The notes: a model not told the origin generated them from the letters alone. A stretch of 43,299 bases of DNA from RGIG6374 sp045600965 (GCA_045600965.1 JAZRYW010000031.1:1-43299); one strand, 5' to 3'. Shown: positions 16,381 to 26,500, counted from the first letter of the stretch. Program-made: numbers and translations.

Positions 16381-16938
16381 ATGCAACTGTCACGCTTCAT
16401 ACTCACCCGCATTCTCGGATGGACTATGGACCCCTGTGAAATCAGGGATGACAAGTTCATAGTCCTCGGAGTTCCCCATACGTCGATATGGGATTTCGCC
16501 ATAGCGTTCCTCTATTTGAAGGCCCACGGCTTCAAGCCCGGCATAATGATCAAGAAGGAAGCCTTCATCGGTCCTGTCGGATGGTTTCTACGGGCTCTCG
16601 GCGGTTTCCCTATGGACCGCGCCCACCCCACGGCAATCGTGAAAAGCATCGTCAGCGAGATGAACTGCAGGCCGCGCTTCTGCCTGGGCATCGCTCCCGA
16701 AGGGACGAGAAAGGCCGTGAAATCCTGGAAGACGGGATTCCACTTCATCGCCCGCGCCACCTCACTGCCTGTATATCTGGGATATTATGACTGGAAACAT
16801 AAGAAAGTCGGCTCCGGCAAACGGTTCGAAGTGTCGAACGATGCCAAAGCCGATCTTGTTGAAATCCAGAAATACTACAAGGCGCTGGATGTCGACGGGC
16901 TTCACCCGGGACATCTTGCCTATCTGGACGAGGTTTAG
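16381..16938 (+). CDS. PlsC-like 1-acyl-glycerol-3-phosphate acyltransferase family protein
   Basis: A 185-residue acyltransferase with the HX4D motif as HTSIWD (His33, Asp38) and the EGTR block (107-110). It lacks a clear N-terminal membrane anchor and is shorter than typical PlsC, so it belongs to the compact branch that acylates lysophospholipids or other glycolipids at the membrane. Substrate not determined. It starts eight bases after parE and probably shares its mRNA. Its TAG overlaps the TAA of the opposing efp by a few bases. Confidence 0.8.
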   Translation: MQLSRFILTRILGWTMDPCEIRDDKFIVLGVPHTSIWDFAIAFLYLKAHGFKPGIMIKKEAFIGPVGWFLRALGGFPMDRAHPTAIVKSIVSEMNCRPRFCLGIAPEGTRKAVKSWKTGFHFIARATSLPVYLGYYDWKHKKVGSGKRFEVSNDAKADLVEIQKYYKALDVDGLHPGHLAYLDEV

Positions 16939-17498
16939 ACCCTCTGTCCGTAAGAACGGTCGACGGTGTTGACCCTGATGCGGTCGCCCTGGTTGATGAA
17001 GAGGGGAACCATTATCATTGCGCCGGTTTCAAGTTTTGCTTCCTTGAGCGCGTTGGTAGAAGCCGTATCGCCCTTCACTGCAGGTTCCGTGTAGACCACT
17101 TCCATTTCGACATAGGTGGGAAGTTCGCAGGTCAGGCAGCGTTCCTCGTCTGCAAGGAACATCATCTCAACTGACTGTCCCTCCTTCATAAGGTCGGCGT
17201 TCTCAACCATTTCAGTGCCGAGATGTATCTGCTCGTAAGTTTCGGAGTGCATAAAGTTGAATCCGTCCTCGTCCTGGTAGAGGTACTGGTAGGGACGACG
17301 TTCAACGTTGATGATATCAATGCGTTCACCTGCCGAGAAAGTCTTCTCGAGTATGCGTCCGTTTTCAAGATTGCGTAATTTGGTCTTCACGAAAGCGGGG
17401 CCTTTGCCGGGTTTTACGTGCTGGAACCAGACTATCGAACAGGGTTTGCCATTGAAATCGATGTAAAGTCCGTTTTTGAAATCTGCTGTTGTTGCCAT
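16935..17498 (-). CDS. efp: Translation elongation factor P
   Basis: A 187-residue EF-P with the KOW-like N domain and two OB domains. The modified-residue loop reads HVKPGKGPAF with Lys32 at the tip, so it is of the lysine type rather than the rhamnosylated arginine type. It rescues ribosomes stalled at polyproline. The ATG at 17498 is chosen because it gives the conserved MATTADFKNG start and because the promoter box lies upstream of it. It converges on the acyltransferase gene with overlapping stops. Confidence 0.95.
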   Translation of the reverse strand: MATTADFKNGLYIDFNGKPCSIVWFQHVKPGKGPAFVKTKLRNLENGRILEKTFSAGERIDIINVERRPYQYLYQDEDGFNFMHSETYEQIHLGTEMVENADLMKEGQSVEMMFLADEERCLTCELPTYVEMEVVYTEPAVKGDTASTNALKEAKLETGAMIMVPLFINQGDRIRVNTVDRSYGQRV

Positions 17499-17528
17499 AT
17501 GGTATTGATGTTTTGTTTCTTCAATCCG

Positions 17529-17536
17529 CAAATATA
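17529..17536 (-). promoter_or_regulatory. efp promoter box TATATTTG
   Basis: Minus-strand exact TAnnTTTG match followed by CG, 30 bases before the efp ATG. Confidence 0.55.
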
Positions 17537-17556
17537 CTAAAAAATCCGCAACCTCG

Positions 17557-18417
17557 TCAATACGAGGACAAAAGAGTGGAAGCGACTTTCTCCAGCTGCC
17601 AGGCCGGGGTGCTGGTGGCCCCGCAAATGCCCACCGAATCCCCTTCGGCGAACCATTCCCTGCGCAGGCCTTCCTCCGATTCGATGTGATATGTCCGGGG
17701 ATTCACTTCGCGGCATAAGTTGAAAAGGACCTTCCCATTGGAACTGTCCGAGCCGCTGATAAAAACTATGACATCGTGTCTGCCTGCAAAGGCGGCGAGT
17801 TTCTCGCGGCGGGTCGCCACCTGACGGCAGATCGTGTCGAACACCACCAGGCCGTCCCCCACTCTGGAGCGCACCGCCTGACTGACCTCGCAGTACTGCT
17901 GCGGATCGCTTGTCGTCTGGGAGAACAGGTACACAGGCGCATTGAGCCGCACGGAAGCGACGTCCTCCGGACGCTCCACGATGACGGCATCCCCGTCCAC
18001 ATTTCCAAGCAGGCCGTTCACCTCCGCGTGGCCCTTCCTGCCGAATATCAGAATCTGTCCTCCGGATTCCACGACCTTGTCGTGCTGACGCCTGACGCTG
18101 CGCTGCAGTTGGAGCACCACCGGGCAGGTGCAGTCCATTATCCTGATATTGTTGCGCCTCGCAGTATCGTATGTGGACGGGGGCTCGCCGTGAGCCCTGA
18201 TAAAGACTGTTTCGTCACGCATCGACTCGAGATCGTCGTAGCCTATGATGTGCAGACCCTTGGCTTGAAGCCTCGCTATTTCAGTATCATTATGGACAAT
18301 CGCTCCGAGGGAATACAGATGCGTGTCGGATGAGAGATAGTCCTCGGCCTGACGTATGGCGCGGACAACACCCTTGCAGAACCCCGACTGCGGATCGATC
18401 TCGACGTTCAGGTTCAT
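17557..18417 (-). CDS. ispH: 4-hydroxy-3-methylbut-2-enyl diphosphate reductase
   Basis: A 286-residue iron-sulfur enzyme for the last step of the MEP isoprenoid pathway. The cluster ligands are present: Cys14 (GFCKGV), Cys98 (DCTCPV) and Cys197 (DTICRQ). Substrate-binding His42 and His130 and the SGSDSSN diphosphate motif are also seen. The ATG at 18417 overlaps the cmk stop as ATGA, which indicates translational coupling and argues against the GTG six bases earlier. It is last in the CDF-cmk-ispH operon. Confidence 0.94.
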   Translation of the reverse strand: MNLNVEIDPQSGFCKGVVRAIRQAEDYLSSDTHLYSLGAIVHNDTEIARLQAKGLHIIGYDDLESMRDETVFIRAHGEPPSTYDTARRNNIRIMDCTCPVVLQLQRSVRRQHDKVVESGGQILIFGRKGHAEVNGLLGNVDGDAVIVERPEDVASVRLNAPVYLFSQTTSDPQQYCEVSQAVRSRVGDGLVVFDTICRQVATRREKLAAFAGRHDVIVFISGSDSSNGKVLFNLCREVNPRTYHIESEEGLRREWFAEGDSVGICGATSTPAWQLEKVASTLLSSY

Positions 18418-19109
18418 CCCCACCTTTCCTCCAGTATTCCGTCAAGCCATTCCATCTGCCGGTCGATGGTCATATCGCTGTTGTCAAGCACAAGGGCGTC
18501 CTCAGCCTTGCGCAAGGGCGCAACCTCCCGGTGGGAATCGATATAGTCCCTTTCCTTGACATTGGCAAGCACTTCCTCGAATGTGGCGGCTTCTCCCTTG
18601 GCCTGGAGTTCGGCAAGCCGGCGGGAAGCCCTTATTTCCGGAGTGGCGGTCATAAATATCTTCAGCTGGGCCTTGGGGAACACCACGGTGCCTATATCCC
18701 TGCCATCCATCACTATCCCGCCGTCCACACCATAGGCGTGAAGTATGTCATCGACATAGGTGCGTACGAACGGAAGGGCCGAGATACGGCTCACGTTGTT
18801 CGACACGTCAAGGGCGCGTATCTTCCCGCCAACACAGCGGCCGCCTATGTGCACCTCGCTGGTTCCGGTGTCAGGGCAGATGGCGAAACTTATCTTCAGA
18901 AAGGGCAGCGTCCGTCTCAGAATATCCTCACTGATGACTCCTTCGGGGGAAATGAGCAGGTTCTCCATTGAAAAGAGAGTGACGGCACGGTATATCGCGC
19001 CCGAATCGAGGTAGAGGAAGCCCAGTTTAGAGGCTATCAGGCGCGCGAATGTGCTCTTGCCTGTGGATGCGTATCCGTCAATTGCAATGATTATACGGGG
19101 GAGTTTCAT
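18414..19109 (-). CDS. cmk: Cytidylate kinase
   Basis: A 231-residue (d)CMP kinase. The P-loop is GYASTGKST (12-20), and the CMP-binding DSGAIYRAVT and the MDGRDIGTVVFP motif are conserved. It phosphorylates CMP and dCMP in the cytoplasm for nucleotide recycling. It lies 10 bases downstream of the transporter gene and overlaps ispH by ATGA, so all three are one transcript. Confidence 0.95.
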   Translation of the reverse strand: MKLPRIIIAIDGYASTGKSTFARLIASKLGFLYLDSGAIYRAVTLFSMENLLISPEGVISEDILRRTLPFLKISFAICPDTGTSEVHIGGRCVGGKIRALDVSNNVSRISALPFVRTYVDDILHAYGVDGGIVMDGRDIGTVVFPKAQLKIFMTATPEIRASRRLAELQAKGEAATFEEVLANVKERDYIDSHREVAPLRKAEDALVLDNSDMTIDRQMEWLDGILEERWG

Positions 19110-19119
19110 AATTTCGGCT

Positions 19120-20016
19120 TTATTTGGCGTCGACTGACGGCTCTATGTGGATGGTTATCTGCATTTCCGGATCGAATTCGCTGTGGAGCAGGCCTTCAGC
19201 CCTGACGGTGATGTCGTGCGCTTCGGAAACGGTCATTTCCGGGCAGACCACGACGTGGGCCTCGACTATGCTGTAGTGGCCGCAGCGCCGCGACTTGAGG
19301 TCGTGCACGTCCAGCACGCCCTCCACCGACCCTATGATGCGCGTTATCCGTTCTTCGGTCTCATCCGGCAGGGAGGCATCGGTCAGTTCGAGCAGCGCCG
19401 GAAGCGCGATGCGTATGGCCATCACTATGATGAATATGCTTATCACACCGCACGCTACCGGGTCAAGCACGGTCCAGCGTCCGCCTAGCAATATCGCTCC
19501 GCCAATACCAAGTAATGAGGCGACTGAAGAAAGGGCGTCCGAACGGTGATGCCACGCGTTTGCGATCATAGCGGGGCTGGAAACCCTGCGGCCAGCCCTT
19601 GCAGTCCACTGATAGAGGATCTCCTTCACCGCGATCGATACGGCGGCGGCAATCAGTGCGACGGCGCCGGGAGATGTCAACGTACCGCCGCCTATGACGA
19701 AGTTTATCTTGCCTATGGCCGACGCCGTCATATTGGCGCCCACAACCAGCAGCGTGAGGCTGACCACTATAGTGGCCAGAGTCTCGAACTTGCCGTGGCC
19801 GTAGTCGTGGCTCTTGTCCTTTCCCTTCGATGATATGCGGTTGAAGACCAGGACCACTGCGTCGCTGAACAGGTCGGAAAGGGAATGGACTGCATCGGCC
19901 ACCATAGCCGAACTGCGGCCTATGATACCGGCGGAGAGTTTCAGCGCGGACAGCAGGAGGTTGCAGACCGCCCCCCCGGCAGTTACTCGCTGAATAGTTT
20001 TCGTCCTTTCGTCCAT
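19120..20016 (-). CDS. Cation diffusion facilitator transporter
   Basis: A 298-residue CDF-family divalent cation/proton antiporter of the inner membrane with about six transmembrane helices (for example AGGAVCNLLLSALKLSAGI and ATIVVSLTLLVVGA) and a C-terminal cytoplasmic ferredoxin-like domain (about 205-298). Transport site residues are His44/Asp48 (HSLSD) and His156/Asp160 (HHRSD), an HxxxD pair in each half, usually linked to zinc over manganese or iron. The longer frame upstream is the antisense of the response regulator. First gene of the operon with cmk and ispH. Confidence 0.88.
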   Translation of the reverse strand: MDERTKTIQRVTAGGAVCNLLLSALKLSAGIIGRSSAMVADAVHSLSDLFSDAVVLVFNRISSKGKDKSHDYGHGKFETLATIVVSLTLLVVGANMTASAIGKINFVIGGGTLTSPGAVALIAAAVSIAVKEILYQWTARAGRRVSSPAMIANAWHHRSDALSSVASLLGIGGAILLGGRWTVLDPVACGVISIFIIVMAIRIALPALLELTDASLPDETEERITRIIGSVEGVLDVHDLKSRRCGHYSIVEAHVVVCPEMTVSEAHDITVRAEGLLHSEFDPEMQITIHIEPSVDAK

Positions 20017-20035
20017 TTTAAAGCGCCTTGAACTG

Positions 20036-20063
20036 CAAATATAGCAAAAAAAGCCTACCTTTG
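20036..20063. promoter_or_regulatory. Interlocked divergent promoters (CDF operon and response regulator)
   Basis: Minus-strand TATATTTG (20043-20036) faces the transporter operon and plus-strand TACCTTTG (20056-20063) faces the response regulator. The two -7 boxes are back to back only 12 bases apart, so each lies in the other's -33/spacer region and the promoters should exclude one another. Confidence 0.55.
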
Positions 20064-20088
20064 CATTTGAAGCAATAACGGCCGGCGT

Positions 20089-21246
20089 ATGAAAATTCTT
20101 ATTATCGACGACGAAAAAGGCATCCGCAACACGCTCAAGGGAATCCTTGAATTCGAAGGCCACACGGTTGAAGTGGCCTGCGACGGTCCGGAAGGCGTGG
20201 AAAAAGGTTTGAGCGGCAATTTCGACGCAATATTCTGCGACGTGAAGATGCCTCAGATGGACGGGAATGAAGTTGTCCAGCGTCTCAAGGAGGAGGGTTG
20301 CGACAGTTCCGTAATAATGCTTTCCGGCCACGGGGACATCGACACGGCTGTGGACTGCATCAAGAAGGGGGCGTTCGATTTCCTTCAGAAACCGCCGGAC
20401 CTCAACAGGATACTCATCACCTTGAGAAATGCGACCGACAAGACCACTCTGGTCAAGGAGACCAAGGTCCTCAAGAGAAAGGTTTCCGGCATACAGGAGA
20501 TTGTCGGGGAGAGCCCGGCAATCATGCGCATCAAGGAGATGATCGACAGGGTCTCCCCCACCGATGCCAGGGTCCTTGTCACCGGTTCCAACGGCACCGG
20601 CAAGGAGCTTGTCGCCAGATGGCTTCACGAAAAGTCCCAGCGCAGACAGGCTCCCTTCGTGGAGGTCAACTGCGCCGCGATTCCGGGAGAACTCATCGAA
20701 AGCGAGCTCTTCGGCCACGAAAAGGGTTCGTTCACCTCGGCCGTCAAGCAGCACAAGGGCAAGTTCGAGCAGGCCGACGGAGGTACGCTCTTCCTTGATG
20801 AGATAGGGGATATGAGTCTGGCAGCCCAGGCCAAAGTCCTCCGCGTCCTTCAGGAAAGGAAACTGTCCCGCGTCGGTTCCGACAAGGACATCAACGTGGA
20901 TGTCAGAGTGATCGCGGCCACCAACAAGAACCTTACGGAAGAGATTGCAAAGGGCAATTTCCGTGAGGATCTCTACCACCGCATCAGCGTGATAGTAATA
21001 AACGTGCCGCCTCTTTGCGAAAGGACCGGCGACATACCCCTCCTGTTCAACCATTTCGTCAGACAGATCTGCAGCGAATCGGGGCTCACCCCGAGGGAGA
21101 TCAGCCCCGAAGCGATGGAAGAACTCCGCAAACTGCCCTGGACAGGCAATATACGTGAACTGAGGAACATCACCGAAAGGCTTCTGATCCTCTGTTCAGG
21201 CACTATAACCAGAGAAGACGTACTAGCGTACGCGGCAAAGCCATGA
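20089..21246 (+). CDS. NtrC-family response regulator lacking the DNA-binding domain
   Basis: A 385-residue protein with an intact receiver (Asp51 acceptor, Ser79 and Lys101) and a sigma-54-type AAA+ domain: Walker A GSNGTGKE (166-173), Walker B GGTLFLDEIG (231-240), and arginine-finger region REDLYHRIS. Two oddities appear. The sigma-54 contact loop GAFTGA reads GSFTSA (213-218), and the protein ends soon after the AAA+ lid (TREDVLAYAAKP) with no Fis-type helix-turn-helix. It may act without binding DNA. The likely partner is the NtrY-like kinase at 23543. Its stop overlaps the start of der as ATGA. Confidence 0.9.
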   Translation: MKILIIDDEKGIRNTLKGILEFEGHTVEVACDGPEGVEKGLSGNFDAIFCDVKMPQMDGNEVVQRLKEEGCDSSVIMLSGHGDIDTAVDCIKKGAFDFLQKPPDLNRILITLRNATDKTTLVKETKVLKRKVSGIQEIVGESPAIMRIKEMIDRVSPTDARVLVTGSNGTGKELVARWLHEKSQRRQAPFVEVNCAAIPGELIESELFGHEKGSFTSAVKQHKGKFEQADGGTLFLDEIGDMSLAAQAKVLRVLQERKLSRVGSDKDINVDVRVIAATNKNLTEEIAKGNFREDLYHRISVIVINVPPLCERTGDIPLLFNHFVRQICSESGLTPREISPEAMEELRKLPWTGNIRELRNITERLLILCSGTITREDVLAYAAKP

Positions 21247-22550
21247 GTCTTGTAGCAATAGTAGGCCGGCCCAACGTCGGCAAGTCAACACTTTTCAACC
21301 GCCTGGTGGGAATCCGTCAGGCCATAGTAGATGAAACCGCCGGCGTGACACGCGACCGTCATTACGGCAAGTGCGAATGGTGCGGTCGTGAATTCTCGGT
21401 TGTGGACACCGGCGGATTCACCGTCAACAGCGACGACATATTCGAGGAGGAGATACGCAAGCAGGTGATGATTGCCATCGATGAGGCCGACGTCATACTG
21501 TTTATGGTTGAAGTTGCCACCGGCATCACGGACTATGACGCCGAAATAGCCGACATACTGCGACGCAGCCGCAAGAGCGTTCTCCTTGCCTGCAACAAGG
21601 TTGACACTGCGGACAAGATGTTCGGTTCCTATGAGTTCAATGCTCTAGGTCTCGGAGAGCCGTTCACGATTTCGGCGGCGAACGGTTCCGGTACCGGGGA
21701 CCTTCTGGATGAAGTCCTCAGGAGGCTCCCCGGGGAAGTGAACGCCGAGGACGAGCATCCCGGCATCCCCCGCATCACCATAGTCGGCAAGCCTAACGTG
21801 GGCAAGTCATCCCTCACCAATGCGCTGCTCGGGGAAGAGCGCAACATCGTGACCCCCCTTGCCGGCACCACCCGCGACTCCATCTCCACCTACTACAACA
21901 AGTTCGGACACGAGTTCATGCTCGTGGACACTGCCGGAATGCGCAAGAAGAACAAGGTCAAGGAAGACCTGGAGTTCTACTCCACCCTGCGCTCCATACG
22001 GTCGATAGAGGCTTCTGACATATGTATACTTATGGTGGACGCGTCATCGGGGATCGAGGCTCAGGACCTCTCGATATTCAACCTTATCCAGCGCAACCGC
22101 AAGGGCTGCGTGGTCGTGGTCAACAAGTGGGACACCATCGTCAAGGGCAACAACACGATGAAGGAATACACAGCATACGTCAAGTCCAAGCTCGCGCCCT
22201 TCAACGACATTCCCATCGTCTTCACTTCCGTGATAAACAAACAGCGCATCTATGACGTGATTGAGGCGGCGATGAAGGTATACGGCAATTACAGCCGCAA
22301 GATTCCCACTTCACAGCTCAACGACATAATGCTGGAGGAGATCGAGAACTTCCCTCCGCCGGCCTGGAAGGGCAAATACATAAAGATCAAGTATGTCACG
22401 CAGCTTCCCACCCCGTTCCCTTCATTCGCTTTCTTCTGCAATCTGCCGCAGTATATCCGAGATCCCTACAAGCGCTTTGTGGAGAACAAGCTGAGGGCAC
22501 ATTTCGAACTGTCGGGATGTCCGGTCCTGACCTTCTTCAGACAGAAATAG
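21243..22550 (+). CDS. der: Ribosome-associated GTPase Der (EngA)
   Basis: A 435-residue double GTPase required for 50S maturation. Two G domains each show their P-loop (GRPNVGKST near residue 8; GKPNVGKSS near 180), DTGG/DTAG and NKxD motifs, and the KH-like C-terminal domain follows (PAWKGKYIKIKYVTQ). The length matches the family. The start is coupled to the upstream response regulator by a 4-base overlap. It converges on the small secreted protein with a 7-base gap. Confidence 0.96.
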   Translation: MSLVAIVGRPNVGKSTLFNRLVGIRQAIVDETAGVTRDRHYGKCEWCGREFSVVDTGGFTVNSDDIFEEEIRKQVMIAIDEADVILFMVEVATGITDYDAEIADILRRSRKSVLLACNKVDTADKMFGSYEFNALGLGEPFTISAANGSGTGDLLDEVLRRLPGEVNAEDEHPGIPRITIVGKPNVGKSSLTNALLGEERNIVTPLAGTTRDSISTYYNKFGHEFMLVDTAGMRKKNKVKEDLEFYSTLRSIRSIEASDICILMVDASSGIEAQDLSIFNLIQRNRKGCVVVVNKWDTIVKGNNTMKEYTAYVKSKLAPFNDIPIVFTSVINKQRIYDVIEAAMKVYGNYSRKIPTSQLNDIMLEEIENFPPPAWKGKYIKIKYVTQLPTPFPSFAFFCNLPQYIRDPYKRFVENKLRAHFELSGCPVLTFFRQK

Positions 22551-22557
22551 AGGAAGG

Positions 22558-22962
22558 CTACTGTTTGTCGATTCGGAGCTGCTGGATGCTGCTCTTTCCA
22601 TTGTCGGCTATCCTGACGTAGATAATCACGCGGAACTTGTCCGCGCCGGCCACCAGGTTCCCCACCGCGAAACGCATAGGGGTGTTCCCTCCCTTGTGAA
22701 CCACGGTGAACGACTTGGGCGAATAGTCGGCGAAGAACTGCTTCATTATGAGCTTGGCCTGATTGCGGCTGCAATTGCTCGTCTGGTCCATAACTGACAG
22801 CTCCAGATTGTCGGCGAACCAGGCCGAAAGGTTTTCGTACTGGCCGGCCTGCATATATTTTGCTATGGGAACGAAAACATCACCCTGCTCGGAAGGTTGC
22901 TGAGCATCGGCGTGAGCGAATGCCACGACGGCCATCATTGCCGCGATAAGAAACTTTTTCAT
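22558..22962 (-). CDS. DUF4783 domain protein, exported
   Basis: A 134-residue protein with a signal peptide (1 to about 20, cleaved near ADAQ) and a compact cone-like domain with WFADNLELSVMD and FRVIIYVRI segments, matching the Bacteroidetes DUF4783 family (NTF2-like in appearance). Function unknown; probably periplasmic. It lies convergent to der and divergent from rlmH, a neighbourhood of housekeeping genes, and has its own promoter. Confidence 0.8.
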   Translation of the reverse strand: MKKFLIAAMMAVVAFAHADAQQPSEQGDVFVPIAKYMQAGQYENLSAWFADNLELSVMDQTSNCSRNQAKLIMKQFFADYSPKSFTVVHKGGNTPMRFAVGNLVAGADKFRVIIYVRIADNGKSSIQQLRIDKQ

Positions 22963-23010
22963 CAGTCAGTTGTTTGGACCTGATTTGCAGTTCAAAAATC
23001 AAGCCATATA

Positions 23011-23046
23011 CAAAGATAATATTTCTTCAAAGATTTTGTAAATTTG
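23011..23046. promoter_or_regulatory. Divergent promoters for DUF4783 gene and rlmH
   Basis: Minus-strand TATCTTTG (23018-23011) and plus-strand TAAATTTG (23039-23046). The 20-base gap between boxes means that each -7 element sits near the -33 position of the other promoter. Confidence 0.5.
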
Positions 23047-23064
23047 CATCAATATTCCAACGCG

Positions 23065-23538
23065 ATGAAGGTCACCCTGCTTCTTGTCGGCAAAACCGCT
23101 TTTGCATACCTCAACGAGGGCATTTCCATATATGTGGAAAGGCTGAAGCGCTACTGCACCTTCAATCTCGTTGAAATACCCGAGCTCAAGAGCGCGGGAG
23201 CCTTGTCCGAGGAGCAGATAAGGGCAAAGGAGGGCGAACTGATTCTCAGGAGCGTCAAGCCATCCGACGAGCTGGTCCTTCTGGACGAACGGGGCAAGTC
23301 CTTCGATTCCGTGTCCTGGGCCCGCCACCTTGAGCAGAAGGCTCTTCACTCCTCCCGCGACACCGTCTTCGTCATAGGTGGAGCCTACGGCTTCTCAAAG
23401 GCCGTGTATGACAGGGCGGACGATATGCTTTCGCTGTCCAGGATGACCTTCTCCCACCAGATGGTCAGGCTGATTTTTCTGGAGCAGCTCTACCGCGCCT
23501 TCACAATAATCAAGGGGGAACCCTACCATCACGCATAG
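23065..23538 (+). CDS. rlmH: 23S rRNA pseudouridine(1915) N3-methyltransferase
   Basis: A 157-residue SPOUT methyltransferase, exactly the usual RlmH length. It shows the LDERGKSFDS segment, the knotted SAM-binding loop FVIGGAYGFS, and the C-terminal SLSRMTFSHQMVRLIFLEQLYRAFTI in pieces typical of the family, ending in YHH. It methylates the pseudouridine at 1915 in helix 69 of 23S rRNA. The ATG at 23065 gives the conserved MKVTLLLVGK start. The kinase gene follows after four bases. Confidence 0.95.
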   Translation: MKVTLLLVGKTAFAYLNEGISIYVERLKRYCTFNLVEIPELKSAGALSEEQIRAKEGELILRSVKPSDELVLLDERGKSFDSVSWARHLEQKALHSSRDTVFVIGGAYGFSKAVYDRADDMLSLSRMTFSHQMVRLIFLEQLYRAFTIIKGEPYHHA

Positions 23539-23542
23539 GCGT

Positions 23543-26500
23543 ATGAAAAGGAAAATCAGATACCGTTTCTCCTACAGATGGGCGGTCGCAGCCCTTGCTG
23601 CAGCGGCGGTGCTCCTCTGGGGCCTTTCATATCTCAACCTTGACCCTGTACGGCCTGCACGGGAGGCGCAGAAGATGGAAAAGCGTCTCCACGAAAGGCA
23701 GGAAATACTTGAGACCTATGTGAATGAAGCGCTTGACACGCCTGCCGGGGAATGGTTGAGTTTCGAGGACTTCCCCGAGGATATGGTCATTTACCGCTAC
23801 AACGCGGATACCCTGCAGAGCTGGGTGAACCGCTTCCCCCTGGGTAACGACGAGATAGATCCCATTCCATACTGGTACAGGCTCAACTCGCTGTCCAACA
23901 GCAACCTGTTCGCCACTCCGCTGGCCTACCTGCGCCCGCACGAGCAGTATGTCAACCTCGGCAGCGGATGGTATGTGGTAAAGGAATACCGCAAGGGCCG
24001 CACCCTTGTCATCGCCGGCCTTCTCATAAAGACCGAATACCCGTCCGGCAACAGCCAGCTTGAGACCATAGTCAACAGACGGCTCCATCTGGATGACTGT
24101 TTCACCACAGCGCCTCTTGCCTTCGGCTACGGTGAGGTCATCACCGGAATGGACGGGGAACCTCTGTTCTGCATATATCCCGAAGGCGACATCGCCCCCG
24201 GCAACAGGTTTTCCGTCCCTGTAAGATGGGCGGCCCTGGCTTTCTTCCTTGCGGCCCTGATGCTCCTGCATTTCCTCAAGCGCAGAACAGGCACCTTGCT
24301 GCTGCTCACCGGCGGACTCGTGGCGCTGAGAATGATTGCCGGCACCCTGACCTCCGCAACCGTATATGAAGGGAAACTGTTCTCCCCCGCCCTGTACGCG
24401 GACAACTGGTATTCCAGCTCGTTCGGCGAGCTGCTGATGAACAACTTGATGGTGTTCGTCATAGTGCTGGGGCTGTTCTGGATGAAGAAATCCATCACCA
24501 AAAGATATCTGTCCTCCGGTAAGATCAGGCGCAGGATGACAACCGCAGCCCTCTGCTCGGTGGCCCTGCTGCTCGGCCTCTACATCCATCTGACCATAAA
24601 GTCGGTCATACTCAACTCGGTCATAGTCCTTCAGCTTTCACGTCTGACAGAAATCAGCATCTACACTTTCCTGTTCTACATCTCCTACGCGATGCTGTTC
24701 TGCACGCTGCTGATGATGCTTCACACCGTGACGCAGATAATCGGCATATCGCGCGGAAGGAAGCTCTCCCTGGTGTCGCTCAAGGCGCTGCTTGTGTATG
24801 TCTCCGTCATTTCGCTCTACACCCTTCTGCTTGTCGGGGCCTATCAGTTCAAGAAGGAGGCGGATCAGGCTATGGTATGGACCAACAAGCTCTCCATCGA
24901 ACGCGACCTCCAACTGGAACTGTATCTGTGTTCGGTTGAAAACTCCATTTATCAGGACCCCTACGTAAGGCTTTTCCTGAACACCGGCGCCGGAGGTCCT
25001 TACATACAGCGGAGACTTCAGGAGAACTATTTCAGCGGCTCGTTCTTCCAGCAGTACAACCTGACCGTATCCACCTGCAACAGCGGGGACAGGCTGATAG
25101 TGGAGAAGGGCGCCCAGCCTGTCGACTGCTACGGATTCTTCGAGGACCAGGTAAGCAAGTTCGGCACACCTCTCACGCCGAACTCCAGCTTCTTCTTTAT
25201 GAACAACTACAACGGCAGGATAGGCTACCTGGGCATATTCACATACTATGACCGGCTCATCGGCAGCATGTCGCTGTTCGTGGAGATTGATTCCAAATAC
25301 GTCCGCGACGACGAAGGCTATCCCGCACAGCTGCTCGAATACCGTCAGAACGAGCGTCTGACACTGCCGAAGAACTACTCGTACGCCAAGTACATCGACG
25401 GAAGGCTCGTAAGTTATGAAGGAGACTTCGGCTACCCGATGACTCCGATAGCCGATTTCAAGAAGGGGTTCAGCGTCAACACCATCGGAAAGCACATCCA
25501 TTTCGCCAACCGCATATCCGATGGCAACATAGTTATCGTCAGCAGGCCGCAGCACACGTTCTTCCCCTACATCGTCTCACTGTCATACCTGTTCCTGTTC
25601 TATGCGGCCCTGATAATGCTCTCCACCAGGCCTTACCGGAAAGAGCATTTCGTCCGTTATCCGAAGAAATCCTTCCGCAGGAAGATTACTTTCCTGATTG
25701 TCGCTTCGATGACACTGGCGCTGCTGCTGATAGCCGTCGGAAGCGTCATTTTCTATATCAACCACATAAGGGAGGACGAAAGGAGGCAGATGCTCGGCAA
25801 GATGGCGGTGGTGCAGTCCACCCTCACCGACCACTGCAAGTACACGACGCGCTATAACGAGATCAACGCATCCGAGCTTTTCGAAGCCGTCGACCGTGTC
25901 GCGGAGAACACGCAGTCGGACATAAACCTGTATGACCCTCACGGGAAACTGGTGCGCTCCACAAAGAGCGAGATATTCGACCAGTACATAGGCAGTTCGC
26001 GCATCAATCCCGAGGCCTATTACCAGATAATCTACGGGCAGTCAAGACAATGCATAGTGCCGGAGGAGATTGCGGGCATCAGGTACCAGTCTCTCTACGC
26101 CCCCATCTTCAATGTCGACGGCGACATAGTGACAATCGCCAACGTGCCCTACTTCACCCGTGAGAACGGGTTCGGGCAGCACTCGTCGTCCATCATCGCT
26201 GTGCTTATCAACATCTACATCATACTCATCCTTGCCACCATCATCGTGTGCATCTTCGTGGCGAACTCCCTCGCGCGCCCTATGGAGGACATAGGGAAGA
26301 AGATGAAGTCCCTGGACGTGAACCGGAAGACCGAGCACATCAGTTACAGCGGTGATGATGAGATAGGCAAGCTGGTGACCGCCTACAACAAGATGGTGGA
26401 TGACCTTGCCATAAGCACGCAGGCCCTTGCCGAGAATGAGCGCGAACAGGCCTGGAGGGAGATGGCGCGGCAGACGGCGCACGACATCAAGAACCCTCTG

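Noticed and set aside
20017..21054. N-terminal extension of the CDF transporter giving 644 residues
   Set aside because: It is antisense to the response regulator and passes over the divergent promoters; the normal CDF start is at 20016.
23627..25555. Two long minus-strand frames inside the sensor kinase region
   Set aside because: Antisense shadows of the kinase gene, which has a continuous coding frame with clear membrane and kinase motifs.
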